Below are positions 1 to 10,691 of a DNA stretch of 64,000 nt, piece after piece. The notes beneath the pieces are model-generated. The model ran no database searches and was not told the DNA's origin. It saw only the letters and a list, made by a program, of their open reading frames with translations. This stretch comes from Blastomussa wellsi. Taxonomy: Eukaryota; Cnidaria; Anthozoa; Scleractinia; Plerogyridae. Each line of letters starts with the position of its first letter. Positions within the stretch are counted from its first letter, which is position 1. The position numbers were made by a program, and so were the translations under genes. The stretch spans positions 8,895,106-8,959,105 of the forward strand of contig OX393561.1 in the NCBI GenBank assembly GCA_947652115.1, given 5' to 3'.

Positions 1-771
1 ACATCTTACGTTATGGTCATGCAAGCATGGTTGTTGGAAATCATAATCAAATGGATCATTGAGCGTAAACTTCCTGCAATGATCTGCGTAAACACTTTTT
101 TTCTTCCCCCAAGTGAAGGCGATACTATTTGCGTCTTTCAGTGATCTGTAAGATGTGGGTGTTGTTAAAGTTTCGCTGTGCTGTCTTGATTCGAACTCAT
201 TCTTCCTGAAAATCGCCTTGGATATAATACAACTTACTGTGTTGTTTTCTTTGTACAGAGATTGTTATTTTTTTTTATTTAAGCTTAAAGGGACCAAAAT
301 TTTAGTTTTGTTTTACTACAGAAACTTCAAAATTAAAACATTTGATTGTACTGATTAAAATAAATATGTTTGGATTGTGCATGCCGGAAAAGAGTTATTG
401 TGTTAAATTTAACCATTGACATTCGTCATCAAGATTTCTCAGACGGGTGAGCTGAATAATCCCCTAAAACCCCTAAAACACGAACAAATTAAAAGACCTA
501 TTGAAGCGGATAGTGATTTTAGTATAATGACATGAATGCCTTACAACACACAAGAAATGAGCGAAATCTGTTAATTAAGCCAGATCGACCAGACCGCTTT
601 AAGGGAGATTGTCTCTTAATCCGTACTTTTTTCGCGAACACACCGTTTTTTACACTGGCCAATGCTAAAACACGACTACTTTGACAATGTGATCACGAAA
701 TTCATTACAAATGACAGGACATTTGCGTACAAATGTGCTTCTATTTGCTGTTTTACCATAACTGAGAGACT
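1..771. other. no gene recognised
   Basis: AT-rich sequence with only short open frames that resemble nothing I recognise and no credible splice pattern. It lies 5' of a truncated LINE. It could be an intron of the SLC15 gene whose last exon is at 7858, but no SLC15 exon is visible here. Confidence 0.5.
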
Positions 772-1082
772 TTGGCTTTAATTATTATATCTCTTGTCTT
801 TAGCAAAATGCTCTACTGCTCGACCGTGTGGTCTAATACCTCATCTAAGAACATTCAAAAGCTGCAACTCATTCAAAATTTCGCCTGCAAAATCATCTGC
901 CGCGCACGGAAATATGACCACGTGACGCCATTACTTGATGAACTCGACTGGCTTCCAGTTAGTAAGATGCTCAAATTCAGAGATGCTGTTATGGCTTATA
1001 AGTGTGCCAACAATTTAGCTCCTGAATACCTTTGTGCTAAGTTTAAAAAACGATCTTCTTTACATAATCGCACAACCCGTAA
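772..1082 (+). mobile_element. LINE reverse-transcriptase C-terminal fragment, left part
   Basis: The translation contains the tail of a non-LTR retrotransposon polymerase protein. Features typical of the region downstream of the RT in CR1/L2/Rex-like LINEs are YCSTVW, LQLIQNFACKIIC, DHVTPLLDELDWLPV and NLAPEYL. The copy is 5'-truncated: no catalytic YADD motif is present. The LINE reading stops at the codon for the Asn after TTR, where a 3.8 kb insertion begins, and resumes at 4887. It is a dead copy with no full ORF. Confidence 0.85.
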
Positions 1083-1181
1083 TAGTAGTATATCCAAACT
1101 GGCCATTGTTTCACGGATCGCTGATTAAGAATTGGGAAATAATAGGACCCATTGTTCTATGTATGAACAATGAGGTGGATC
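1083..1181. repeat. direct repeat A, copy 1
   Basis: About 100 bp that recurs almost exactly at 1471-1571. It begins TAGTAGTATATCC and ends near GAACAATGAGGTGGATC. It marks the left end of each of two tandem element units inserted in the LINE. Confidence 0.85.
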
Positions 1182-1306
1182 CGGAGCGCAGGCCAGGATG
1201 GACATAAGGAAAAAGATGGGTGGGTGGGTGGGCACATGAACAGAAATATCAACCAGTCCTTCTAACACCCCACCCAACCCAAACACCCTATCACTTTTTC
1301 TCACAA

Positions 1307-1470
1307 GAACAAGCTTCGAACTGGCGGCCGTGAGTTTACGGGAAAACAGGAGGACACGAGGTGGAACAACGCATATTTATACTCTTGAATATATTAACCA
1401 GAGCGAGTCACATACTTTCCGTTACATTCCAGCGCTTAATCAGCTCCCGTTGGGAACATTGGCCAGTCTG
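1307..1470. repeat. direct repeat B, copy 1
   Basis: 164 bp repeated at 4721-4884 with no difference I can see. On the minus strand the second copy forms the 5' flank, and probably the promoter, of the zinc-knuckle gene whose ATG is at 4701. Confidence 0.85.
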
Positions 1471-1571
1471 AATAGTAGTATATCCAAACTGGCCATTGTT
1501 TCACGGATCGCTGATTAAGAATTGGGAAATAATAGGACCCATTGTTCTATGTATGAACAATGAGGTGGATC
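1471..1571. repeat. direct repeat A, copy 2
   Basis: Second copy of the ~100 bp left-end block. It immediately follows the first copy of block B, so the two element units abut without spacer. Confidence 0.85.
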
Positions 1572-1724
1572 ACTCCGCGAGGCAGTGGAACAGTCGTCCC
1601 ATAGCGAAAAGAGCCCCCTCCCACACAAACATCCCATATTCCCATACCTCACAAACCTATCCCAAAACTTAATCCCAAACCTAATATCGCCTAAAGAGTT
1701 TGATCAGTAACCTTCCCAGGCGCC

Positions 1725-2104
1725 CTAAGGTGCATTCGCAGAGGGGGATTTGCGCTTCAAAGTGTCATCTTTAGGGAATGCCTGTAGAAAGTTCTTCACG
1801 GAGTTCATGTCCTGATATAATCGAGTTAGATCAGAAGTAGGATTGTGCTCATCCACAGCCTCTGTCAACAGGGCACTTGGGCTGTCATGGCGAAGCACCT
1901 TCTCAAGTTGAATGTAGTAACTAGCTGTATGTGTGCTGTAGGCGGTTTCTGGGTAAGCATGCATTCATGGCCTGGGACTGATGCCCTAGCAACGGTCCCT
2001 GGGAGAGTTGTCCAGCGAACTACCCGTTCCCGAAATGATGCAGCTGCCGCCATTGGGTCAAAATCGGGCGAAATCTCCCAATCAGGTACCTGGAATTGCT
2101 GAAT
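1725..2104 (-). pseudogene. degenerate 3' exon-like coding remnant in the insertion
   Basis: The minus strand shows an acceptor-like TTCAG at about 2102. Two overlapping open frames follow: one with QVPDWEISPDFDPMAAA (about 2100 to 1965), then one with YYIQLEKVLRHDSP and KNFLQAFPKDDTL, ending at a stop at 1725. The frame switch near 1960 suggests a one-base indel. I do not recognise the domain. It lies downstream of, and in the same orientation as, the zinc-knuckle gene, so it may be a later part of the same element-encoded product. Confidence 0.35.
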
Positions 2105-2438
2105 ACATTGTCTTTTGGATGGCGGCTAAAGGGAAAACATAGAAAACAAAAAAAAAAAAAAGAAGAAACGAAGAAAAACGGGTGAGAACCAGAGTCCCCC
2201 AGGGACCAGCGAAGGGCAACAGTCCCGGCGCAACTGCAAGAGTCGGGCACAAAGGGCTTTAGAGAGCCCTGGGACAATTGACCCCACTGGACTTAAGGGA
2301 CGAGAGGCATCTAAGCGTAAAAATGCACAGAAAAAGGGGTACAACAGATAATTAATTTGGACACATTTTATTTCAGCTCAAATAGCATACGAGGAGAAAA
2401 GGTGTACACGAAAAAAAATACTTCAAATTAAGTCAAAG

Positions 2439-4701
2439 TCAATTAGAGGTCTGACGGCAGTTTCGGGCCATGTGCCCAAAACGGTGACACTTGTAACACC
2501 TGACATTTGTTGCCGTTGACCTCTGGGTACCCCCAGCCCCGGGGTATGGCCATTCCTGAGGGGGCCTGGGGTATGTTGGAGCACCATTTCCGGATTGCTG
2601 ATGGGATACCACGGGCTTGTACATTTTGGCGACAGTCTTGGCGACTTCCTTCTCGATGTCGCTTCCCAAGATGTGTGTCACGAGATCACCCAGTCTAGGG
2701 CCGGGAGGCAGCTTCTTGCAATTAGTAAGAACCGCAGTATACTTTCTGAGATCAGGGTGTGCTGAACGGCGACCAACATCCTCCAGATGCTCCAAGGCCC
2801 CAATTAACGCGTAGGGGTCAAAAGCTTTGGGTGGACGGGATGCTAGCTGACGGACCATCAGCAGGGCCTGATCGACCATTGATGTCTGAGCTGCCTGCAC
2901 TACTTGATCGCGGAGCTGTCTAACTTGATCCTAAGCAAAATACAAAGATTGGCGTTTAGTCGGTTATAAACAGAATTCACGTCTCTATTACTCACATCAA
3001 ACACTCAAGTCAGCCAATCCCGACAGCAAGGTTTATATTTAGTATAAACAACCCCTATTGGATTACACAACACAACATCAAAATCCCTAGTGAGGAAATA
3101 TGGTAACTCGGAAACTGAGCGAGGCTATAAATTTACCCACCCCTCAAAAATGATGAGTTAACCTCAAGCACATAAGGAACAGGACCGCGAGCAGCATTCA
3201 TGCTAAGGCAGAGTAATCACAAGCCCAAATAAACAATAGGCGAAGCACCCGAATCTCAATTATCGGGATCGGCAAAAAATTTGACGAAGAAACAAATTCA
3301 GTATTTAGGACTGGATTAAGTGGATTCAATAAACAGGCTCCAAGTAGTTTAACAAGACTGATTAACAACAATGAGCGTGTCCAGTCATAGAGTAAAATCA
3401 ATCGAGTACAGAGTTCAGATACCAGTGAAATAATCTTGCCTAGACGGCACCAGAGATAAATTAAAATGCATTCCCAGCCCGAGAGGCCTAATGATACGTT
3501 TCAATTTACCGACTACGAAGCTCAGTTGGCACCAGCCCCACCTAACTGGGACATAATATAACTTCACTTAACGCATGTCCAGCCCGAGAGGCCCAAACAG
3601 GAAAAGTTTCCGAGAAAGCAGAGTACAGTATAAATGGCTAAACACACCTAAATATAGCATCGGCACCATATCCAGTAAACATGTCCGGCCTGCGAAGCCC
3701 AAACTAAATTAATTTCCATGAATACGAAATTAAGTAAACACCAAACATACCTTAATGGCACCTGAAACACATTTAGTAAATGTGCCCGGCCCGAGAGGCC
3801 CCAAACAAAATAAATTTCCCCGAACACGAAGTCCAAAAAAAAAAGAAACGCCAAATAGACCTAAATGGCACCTGAAACACATTCAGTAACGTGCCCAGCC
3901 CGAGGGGTCCAAAACAAATAAATTTCCCTGAACACGAAGTCCAGTAAAACGCCAAACATACCGAGATGGCACCTGAAACACATTCAGTAAACGTGCCCAG
4001 CCCGAGAGGCCCACACTAGAATTAATTTCCCTGAACACGAAGTTCAGTAAAGGCCAAACACACCTAAATGGCACCTGAAAGACATTCAGTAAACGTGCCC
4101 GGCCCGAGAGGCCTAAAACTAGAATAAATTTCCCTGAACGCAAAGTTCAGCAAACGCCAAACAGACCTAAATGGCACCTGAAACACATTCAGTAAACGTG
4201 CCCAGCCCGAGAGGCCCAAAACTAAGATAAATTCCCCTGAACACGAAGTCCAGTAAACGCCAAACACACCTAAATGGCACCTGAAACACATTCAGTAAAC
4301 GTGCCCGGCCCGAGAGGCCCAAACTAGAATAAATTTTCCTAAACACGAAGTCCAGTAAACGCCAAACATACCTAAAAGGCACCTGAAACACATTCAGTAA
4401 ACGTGCCCGGCCCGAGAGGCCCAAAGAAACATTCTTCGCCGAACACCGAGTTCAGCAGTGACCAAAACAAGCATACAGATATAGCGAAGCGGTGAACCGA
4501 AATATAGTAAAGCAACTAACATGACCCAAGACCAAACTGCGACTATAAACAAGATGAATAAGGGATATTTACCTCTAAATTCATAGCTTGCTGCGGTTGC
4601 GCTTGCTGAGCTGGTTGTTGTGGCCGTTGAGGTTGTGCCGGAGCCGGAGCCAGTGGAGCCGGTGGAGCTGGTGGGGCCGGCGGACGTGGAACTTGAGCCA
4701 T
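2439..4701 (-). CDS. two-exon gag-like CCHC zinc-knuckle protein, element-borne
   Basis: Exon 1 is 4701-4573 (43 codons), with donor GAG|gtaaat. Exon 2 is 2930-2439, with acceptor cttag|gat. Both junctions are phase 0, giving 206 residues. Residues 1-43 are rich in Pro, Ala and Gln. The middle part (DQVRQLRDQVVQAAQ, then LIGALEHLEDVG) is predicted helical and could be a coiled coil. The end has a complete zinc knuckle, C-x2-C-x4-H-x4-C (CYKCHRFGHMARNC), as found in retroelement Gag and other nucleic-acid-binding proteins. No protease, RT or integrase accompanies it. The 1.6 kb intron is largely a ~102 bp minisatellite. It is most likely a product of the surrounding mobile element rather than a host gene; function beyond nucleic-acid binding is unknown. 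Confidence 0.6.
3470..4430. repeat. minisatellite, ~102 bp unit, about nine copies
   Basis: The phrase CACCTGAAACACATTCAGTA recurs with small changes at about 3759, 3869, 3970, 4072, 4175, 4279 and 4380, giving spacings of 101-110 bp. Each unit also carries GTGCCC(A/G)GCCCGAGAGGCCC. Decayed units extend the array left to about 3470. It fills much of the intron of the zinc-knuckle gene. Confidence 0.9.
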
Positions 4702-4720
4702 AAACGAGAGAACAGTAAAC

Positions 4721-4884
4721 GAACAAGCTTCGAACTGGCGGCCGTGAGTTTACGGGAAAACAGGAGGACACGAGGTGGAACAACGCATATTTATACTCTT
4801 GAATATATTAACCAGAGCGAGTCACATACTTTCCGTTACATTCCAGCGCTTAATCAGCTCCCGTTGGGAACATTGGCCAGTCTG
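4721..4884. repeat. direct repeat B, copy 2
   Basis: Second copy of the 164 bp block of 1307-1470. It forms the right end of the insertion. On the minus strand it lies immediately upstream of the ATG at 4701. Confidence 0.85.
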
Positions 4885-4886
4885 AA

Positions 4887-5180
4887 TAATGAGAAGTTCG
4901 AAATCCCATTCTTCAGGTCAGCCACCGGCCAACGGACCTTCGCTTATAGAGCAGTATCTCTGTGGAACATGTTAGACGAAGATCTGAGAGACGCTACAAC
5001 TGTAAAGGCCTTTAAGAAAGCCCTGAAACTTGTAATGAATGAATGATTGAACGACTGTACTAGCTTGAATGACAATATTAGCTTGTTAGATATAGTTTGT
5101 ATTTTCATTTGTAAATAGGTACTGAAAAACCTTTTTAGGAGTATTTATTAAAGTTATTACTATTATTATTACTATTATTA
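4887..5180 (+). mobile_element. LINE 3' end, right part
   Basis: The LINE protein resumes here with NEKFEIPFFRSATGQR, FAYRAVSLWNML and FKKALKLVMNE, ending at a stop near 5046. This is the conserved C-terminal end of LINE-type polymerase proteins. A ~120 bp 3' UTR follows and ends in an (ATT)n-like tail at about 5155-5180, as expected for a LINE 3' terminus. Together with 772-1082 it makes one LINE copy split by the 3.8 kb insertion. Confidence 0.8.
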
Positions 5181-7857
5181 ACTGCAGAAATTCTCGCACG
5201 CTCATTAGCTAATGCTGGTGTTTTACCAGAAGTCATACTCGTATAATAATGAAGTATTTGATGAAGCCTAGCGCCCAGTTCCTTAAACTTTTACAGTTGA
5301 GCGCGGTTGGTTACTTAGTCCACGTTGAATTCAACTGTAAAAGGGAAAACGCCAAAGTTTGTTCATGACATGAAAGTCGATGAATGGAACTGAATTCAGC
5401 GTGTTTTCAACAATTTCCGAATGTATAGGCCGAAACCCGAGGAGGCATCCTTTGAAGTCCGCGCGTAAATAGAAATTGTGGAATGGTACCCTCAGACATG
5501 AAAATGTTTCTAGTTAAGGTGGCTGTATTAGGAGATTAGAGTACCTGTACTTCATAATGATCTCATAATTAAATGCTAACAGCTGAGGAGTCCATATTTG
5601 GCATACACATTATACAATACCACTGAAGTCTATTTCTGAAGTTGCTTTTCTAAAGTGGCCCGTTTCCATGGCAACGGAAGAGATCAAATGCGGCCTTAAA
5701 AATCTCATGTGTAGTTTATTCCATTTTGTGGAAGATCCACTCATTAGATTTTGGCTTAAAATTGCCCATATGTTAATGGACTGTGGTATCTCTGAGGGAG
5801 GACCTTTACACGATTCTGACAGACAGCTTTTTATTTATTTGCAAAAAAATGTTCTATTTAATTCTAAGCGTATTGCTGATTTCCTCTGTCAGATTTTCAT
5901 TTTTATGCTTTAGGTGTTTAAGTCGTAATATTGTCTGAAAGCATACCGAAAATCATAAATTTCTAATGACTAGATTTCGAGAAAATCCAATTTGTTTACG
6001 TAACGACCCGTTCACAATTTTTGATCACACTGCGTATGCGCCAGCCGTATTTTACCTCTCTTTGCAATACGCAAAGCTGTAATTCACATTTTACGAGCTG
6101 GTGAAGCCTTTTTAAGATATATTTGCTGCCGAGTTGGTCATCATGTTTGCTTTTATGATTAAAAGATACGCCAAGTTGGGTAAAACCGCATATGATCAAG
6201 CTCGTCGAGAGACGTAATGACGTAATGGTTACCATGGCAACCAGGCCACGCCCTGAAAACCTCTGTTTTGTAGGCTCCACGCCAACAGCTCTAGCTCTAT
6301 ACTAAATGAACATTTCACTCCGAAACTTTTAGCATATGTTTTATATACATAGACCTGTGATATGAACCTAAAACCTTAGCAGTTTTAGTATTTTTGTGCT
6401 TAATTTACAATGTGCAAAGTAACGCTGTCAATTCTGGACCACGCCCATCAATAACATTGGCCAAAATTCAATTACGAATAAAAGATCATGGCTTCTATTT
6501 AGATTCATATCATAGAAGAACTATTGATAAAAGTCTGCAGCAAAAATGAGTGTCTTATGTTACATACTTTTCCAAGGAGAAGTGTTGCGCTGAAGTAAAC
6601 AGAGTGAAAATGAAATATTTGAGAAAAAGAGGCCTAAAGTTTGACTTTGGTTTTCACAAAGAAAAACATAACTGTCAGTGCCAACAGCACACTAAAATTG
6701 TCCTGCAGCATAGGAAACTCCTTCTGCCTGTTGGTTTCTGTCTTCCTTTTTCTCATTTTTTTCCCTCTGAGTACCTTTCGTCGCTTTTTATTTTGTTCTT
6801 GCTCTTTGTACACTGTTGTCTTTGAGCAGGATTTCGTGAACTGAATGCCCGAAAATCTTCGTTTTGGACGTCTTACAGTACGTTGCTTTCCCATTTTGCG
6901 AAAGTAGAATGATTTTCCGCTGAACAACTCCTAAAATGAACAAATTTCTGAACGTCTTCAAGAGATTTTTGTCGGCTGATCACAATGGAGAACACAACAA
7001 AACCAAATTGCGTTCCAGACTTTTGTCGGAAAAGCAACCTTTCTTTATGAACGCTTGAACAGAATGTCTATTGCGTGTTTATGGACGAAGATGAAGTCGA
7101 GGTCCATAAACACGCAAGAAAGGAACGAAGCCAATATTCATCTATCTTGACCGAACGAGCTAGGCCAATATTCAGTCATCTTGGAAGAACAAGCTTGGTT
7201 AATAAGATATTTATTATATGAGATAAGTTAAAGCTTTCGCCTGAGAGAAATTGTTCCGCTTGCGGGACAAAGTGCGTAGTCCCAAGCGGGCAAGATAGCT
7301 CAATCTTGACCGCTCGGGTAGCCAATCACAGAAAGGAATTTGGTTCATCTTGCCCGTTCACGGAGCCAGTCATGTAACAAAAGTAATTACTGCATAGGCC
7401 GGAATTCGTAATTGGGCGAGTTTCAATTGAGTGTCGTAAAACCAAACCCAAAGAAATTACTTTGGCCATTCGCAGTGAACGTCGGAGACAATCCAGTTTT
7501 TTTCCAATCGCAGTGAATGTCGGAGACAATTCAGTGATCCAATCAAAACTCGAAGTCATTCACTTACTTGTTGCCGGCACAAAGCACGGAAAAACGTGTA
7601 CGCGAGAGGCATGATTAGCGATTGGTTGAAACAGTGACGCGAGATTTTTAAAGCAATCAATGAGGCTGAAGTCGCTAATTTCTTTAGATCCACCTAAACA
7701 ATCCTGAACAATGTGCCATTCTATAGCTATTCACGCGGCTTTATTATTCTGCCGCCTCAGCAGCCTCGCCTTGTGCATGATTGGCTCGGCTGGCAATAAA
7801 CTATTATTTAACTTTATGAGGTTACTTGTACTCGTAACTAACCTTCATTTTTTATAG
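5181..7857. other. no gene recognised; possible SLC15 intron
   Basis: No convincing exon is seen. It includes a hairpin at about 7072-7112 (TTGCGTGTTTATGGAC and its inverse) and, at 7330-7560, a degenerate MITE-like segment related to that at 59030-59300 (AAGTAATTACTTTGG-type ends near CAATTGAGTGTCGT). It ends at the acceptor tttttatag of the SLC15 last exon. Confidence 0.5.
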
Positions 7858-8171
7858 GGCTTGAATTTGCATACTCGCAAGCTCCTAAGGCTCTTCAAGG
7901 ACTTGTAATGGGCGCTTTTCTTGTCACTACTGGTGTAGGAAACTATGTGGCAAATCTCCTCGTTCTAATAGTGAGTTCAGCTACCGACAATGATTGGTAT
8001 CCAAGCGATGACCCCAATAAAGGCCATATGGAGTATTTCTTCTTCCTCTTAGCTGGACTGATGATTGTTAATTTTCTGGTATTCCTGTACATTGCTTCTT
8101 CGTATAAATACAAGGTTGCACCCAGCAAAAGAACCGTGGGGGTTGTGAAAGACTGGGGCACAAGCATTTAA
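7858..8171 (+). CDS. SLC15 (POT family) transporter, last exon only
   Basis: A clear acceptor (tttatag at 7857) opens a phase-1 exon reading GLEFAYSQAPKALQG, then two hydrophobic segments (about GAFLVTTGVGNYVANLLVLIV and FFFLLAGLMIVNFLVFLYIA). This is the C-terminal transmembrane region of SLC15A4-like proton-coupled peptide/histidine transporters. It is far closer to the last exon of the complete gene at 16898-24485 (roughly a dozen differences in the first ~86 residues) than to the third paralog. Exons 1-3 are not found between 1 and 7857; they are either upstream of the window or lost. The stop (TAA 8169-8171) is seven sense codons earlier than in the paralog, yet the paralog's final residues GDPSV-stop are still encoded in frame just downstream (8181-8198). 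Confidence 0.85.
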
Positions 8172-8617
8172 CAGACTGATGGCGACCCATCTGTTTAAAA
8201 GTGAAACGACCAACCAATGGAGTGAATCTAAAATTGTCATACATTCACTGGAATTTTATCAGTTCCATGAAAAGTAATTGCACAAAATTCATTACCCTGC
8301 TACAATACCTTAGTTTTATTGTCTTACTGCAGGTAACGTTTTCTTCTGGAGTGCATATCAAAGAATTATATTTGATTTAGGGGAGCCGCTATGATGATGA
8401 CTGTACATCTTAATAACGATGTTTTTTATTTTCTACGTCGGCAAAAATTAGCTGTAATGTACATAAAGCTTTCAATGGAAGGTCGCCGAGGCTGAATTCC
8501 GTTTCGTAAATGGTCGATGCCATAATTGGTAACCAAGTTTTTCGGAATGGACGATGTTATATCTGCTCTAGTTTAGGCCTGGACTAGGCCGAAACTGGTA
8601 AAAATTTGGTGATAGAC

Positions 8618-8618
8618 T

Positions 8619-8660
<42 letters not shown>
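8618..8660. repeat. (AATC)n microsatellite
   Basis: About ten tandem AATC units, followed by AATCTTTATTAGT, the kind of tail seen at LINE/SINE 3' ends. Confidence 0.95.
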
Positions 8661-8663
<3 letters not shown>

Positions 8664-8734
8664 CTTTATTAGTTTGTCTTAACAGCTATCCGAGGGGAGA
8701 CACCCCTATACTAATTGGGACACTTAACAATCGG

Positions 8735-9540
8735 ATAAGTGCCTATGAAATGAAACAAGCTATTGAAAAATAAGCTTATTTAAAAGTCCTTTAAAAATGA
8801 CGAAAAATGGCGTTTTCCTTTTTGTGATATCTCCTCTCGTTCCAGAGATATTCAAGATTTTTGTATTATGCAAATTAGGTACTGATGACGTCATAAGGTG
8901 TGATAGTATGGCAGTAAAACACTAAATATAGTATATCTCTGCAAGTAATGATGCAATGCAATTGGAACTTTGCAAGCATATTGCACCCTAAGAAATACAC
9001 CTCTTGTTGTATATGTTGATATTGCTATGGCAACAATCTTGGTTCCAGCCTCTTTCCTCTTTAAATAAAATATTACTCGTTTGCGACTGTATAGGCCAAA
9101 TGATTGATCCCATTTAAAGCGTGCGCGATGCCCATATTACACTAGCTCTCCTTGTTAACCTTTAGGAAGTGGACGATGTTTGCTCAAGACCAAACACAGG
9201 AATAATCATTCCTGTATATTAGAGATCTAGAACCGGATGTGTTGCTATACCAACAACAAAATATACACCATCTGATGTATTTCTTAGGCTTTAACATGCT
9301 CGCCAAGTTTCAATTTCATTGCATCATTACTTGTAGAGATATGCTATATTTTGTGTTTCTACACCCATACTATCACACCTTATGACGTCATCAGTACCTA
9401 ATTTGCATAATTAGAAAATCTTGAATTTCACTAGAATGAGAGGACATATCACAAAAAGGAAAATGCCATTATTCTTCAATTTTAAAGGCCTTTCGAATAA
9501 GCTTATTTTTCAATTGCTCGTTTTTTTCATTTCATAGCCA
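8735..9540. mobile_element. large imperfect foldback element
   Basis: The left arm (8735-9060; AAAATAAGCTTATT, then TGATATCTCCTCTCGTTC, then TACTGATGACGTCATAAGG) is repeated inverted in the right arm (9200-9540). The spacer is ~150 bp. Arms of ~330 bp have many substitutions. No coding sequence. A non-autonomous palindromic transposon is the likely origin. Confidence 0.8.
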
Positions 9541-9654
9541 CTTTAAGAATCTACTAACTATTAACAATACAGTCTCTCTCCAAATGTTCAATTGTTCAAT
9601 TCCACACTGATTTGCTTGCGGTTTGCTCTTATTTCTTGGGTAGGGATATAGCAT

Positions 9655-9726
9655 GTCCTTCCAATATGGGCCCGCGATACAATTGGACGTGATAAAATAA
9701 AAGAAAAAACACCTGATTTTGAAAGT
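9655..9726. repeat. dispersed repeat shared with 51953-52022
   Basis: The stretch beginning GTCCTTCCAATATGGGCCCG and running through GATAAAATAAA to GATTTTGAAAGT occurs again, almost unchanged, at 51953-52022 inside the adhesion-GPCR intron. Confidence 0.85.
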
Positions 9727-10182
9727 GAGCTATTGCCCACTTCAAGACTCTCGTTATGTAGTATTTTGCTGAAAATAGCTGCCGCTGCCCACTGCCGGAT
9801 TAGTGTAAACTATAGGCAATTATCCCAATTAAAGATTAAAGATAATGATTGTTGTCGTGGTGATTTTAACAGGGTCGGTTGTAATCTCGACATTTTTCGA
9901 CGCTCAGACAACTCCATTTGAAACAAGCACAAATGGACATTACCGGTATTGCAAAAAATAAGCAAAATAATAAGACAGTTGTAAAATGAGAACGGCTATT
10001 TAGTCACTTGGGAAGCAAAATAATAGCGGCGTAAAACCAAACTATTCACTGGGTGCTGGGGAGACTAAATTTCCGCTGGGTAGGAGAAAATAATCCACTG
10101 GGTAGGGTTTCAGTGGGTCTGTTACAGAGGGTATTTAAGTCGACGATAACCGCACGCAATATATTTTTAATAATACTGGGCA

Positions 10183-10213
10183 AATGAATGAATGAATGAA
10201 TGAATGAATGAAA
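10183..10213. repeat. (TGAA)n microsatellite at a LINE 3' end
   Basis: About seven TGAA units at the presumed 3' terminus of the minus-strand LINE 10214-11700, so probably its tail. Confidence 0.85.
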
Positions 10214-10271
10214 ATGATGATGAATTTGTATAGCGCTAAAACTATAAAAGAATATTCAAAAGCGCTTTACA

Positions 10272-10555
10272 TTACTGCGGTTTTCAGAAACATGCGAACT
10301 CTGTTCATGTCGACGGTTACGTTTTTCGCTGCCGTCAATCATCAGGCGGACCTCTCAGAAAACAGAGGTACGCTTCAACAGGGTCAAAAGGTCACGTCTG
10401 TCAGTTGTGATTGGTAGACTTCGATCCATTTTGTTTGTTTCTGATTTTCAAGGTTCATTAACTTTTACCGTAATTATGATTGACGGTAGCGAAAAACGCA
10501 ATCGTTGGTTGGGTTTTGAACTTCAGAGTTCGCATGTTATTGAAAACCGCAGTAA
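10272..10555. mobile_element. MITE inserted in LINE 3' UTR
   Basis: Terminal inverted repeats of ~34 bp, TTACTGCGGTTTTCA...(CATGCGAACTCTG), plus internal inverted blocks (TTTTTCGCTGCCGTCAATCAT and its inverse). The 284 bp element has no coding capacity. Ends TTAC...GTAA suggest insertion at TTA/TAA, as in Harbinger-type MITEs. Confidence 0.75.
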
Positions 10556-10691
10556 GTTAAAATTAATGAATAAATAATGAGTAAAAAATTTAAAAATCCC
10601 AAAAAGCTATAATACAATGATATGTATGCTATGATAAAATCTAAAAATGAGATTCAAAAATTCCAAACTAAATTAAATTTAAACATTAGAA

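Larger units (their letters stand above)
1083..4886. mobile_element. composite insertion splitting a LINE ORF
   Basis: This segment separates two parts of one LINE reading frame and is flanked by a 3 bp direct repeat, TAA (1080-1082 and 4887-4889). It is organised as two units head to tail. Both start with the same ~100 bp block (1083-1181 and 1471-1571) and end with the same 164 bp block (1307-1470 and 4721-4884). The first unit has only ~125 bp between the blocks; the second has ~3.15 kb and carries a minus-strand zinc-knuckle gene. Near the two ends, the motif ACTGGCCA lies in inverted orientation. A TAA duplication would fit a PIF/Harbinger-like integration, but no transposase is seen, so the class is open. 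LTR-type organisation was considered but the block order does not fit. Confidence 0.65.

Noticed and set aside
3648..4424. Series of similar minus-strand open frames (NVFQVPFR repeats)
   Set aside because: They are translations of the ~102 bp minisatellite in an intron; the period is not a multiple of three throughout, so the frame is not maintained.
1083..4886. LTR retrotransposon interpretation of the insertion
   Set aside because: The block order A-x-B-A-internal-B is not LTR-internal-LTR, and no RT, RNase H or integrase is encoded.
6634..6927. Lysine/arginine-rich minus-strand protein (about 97 residues)
   Set aside because: It is the complement of a T-rich/pyrimidine-rich stretch, has no splice context and no recognisable motif; composition alone explains the open frame.
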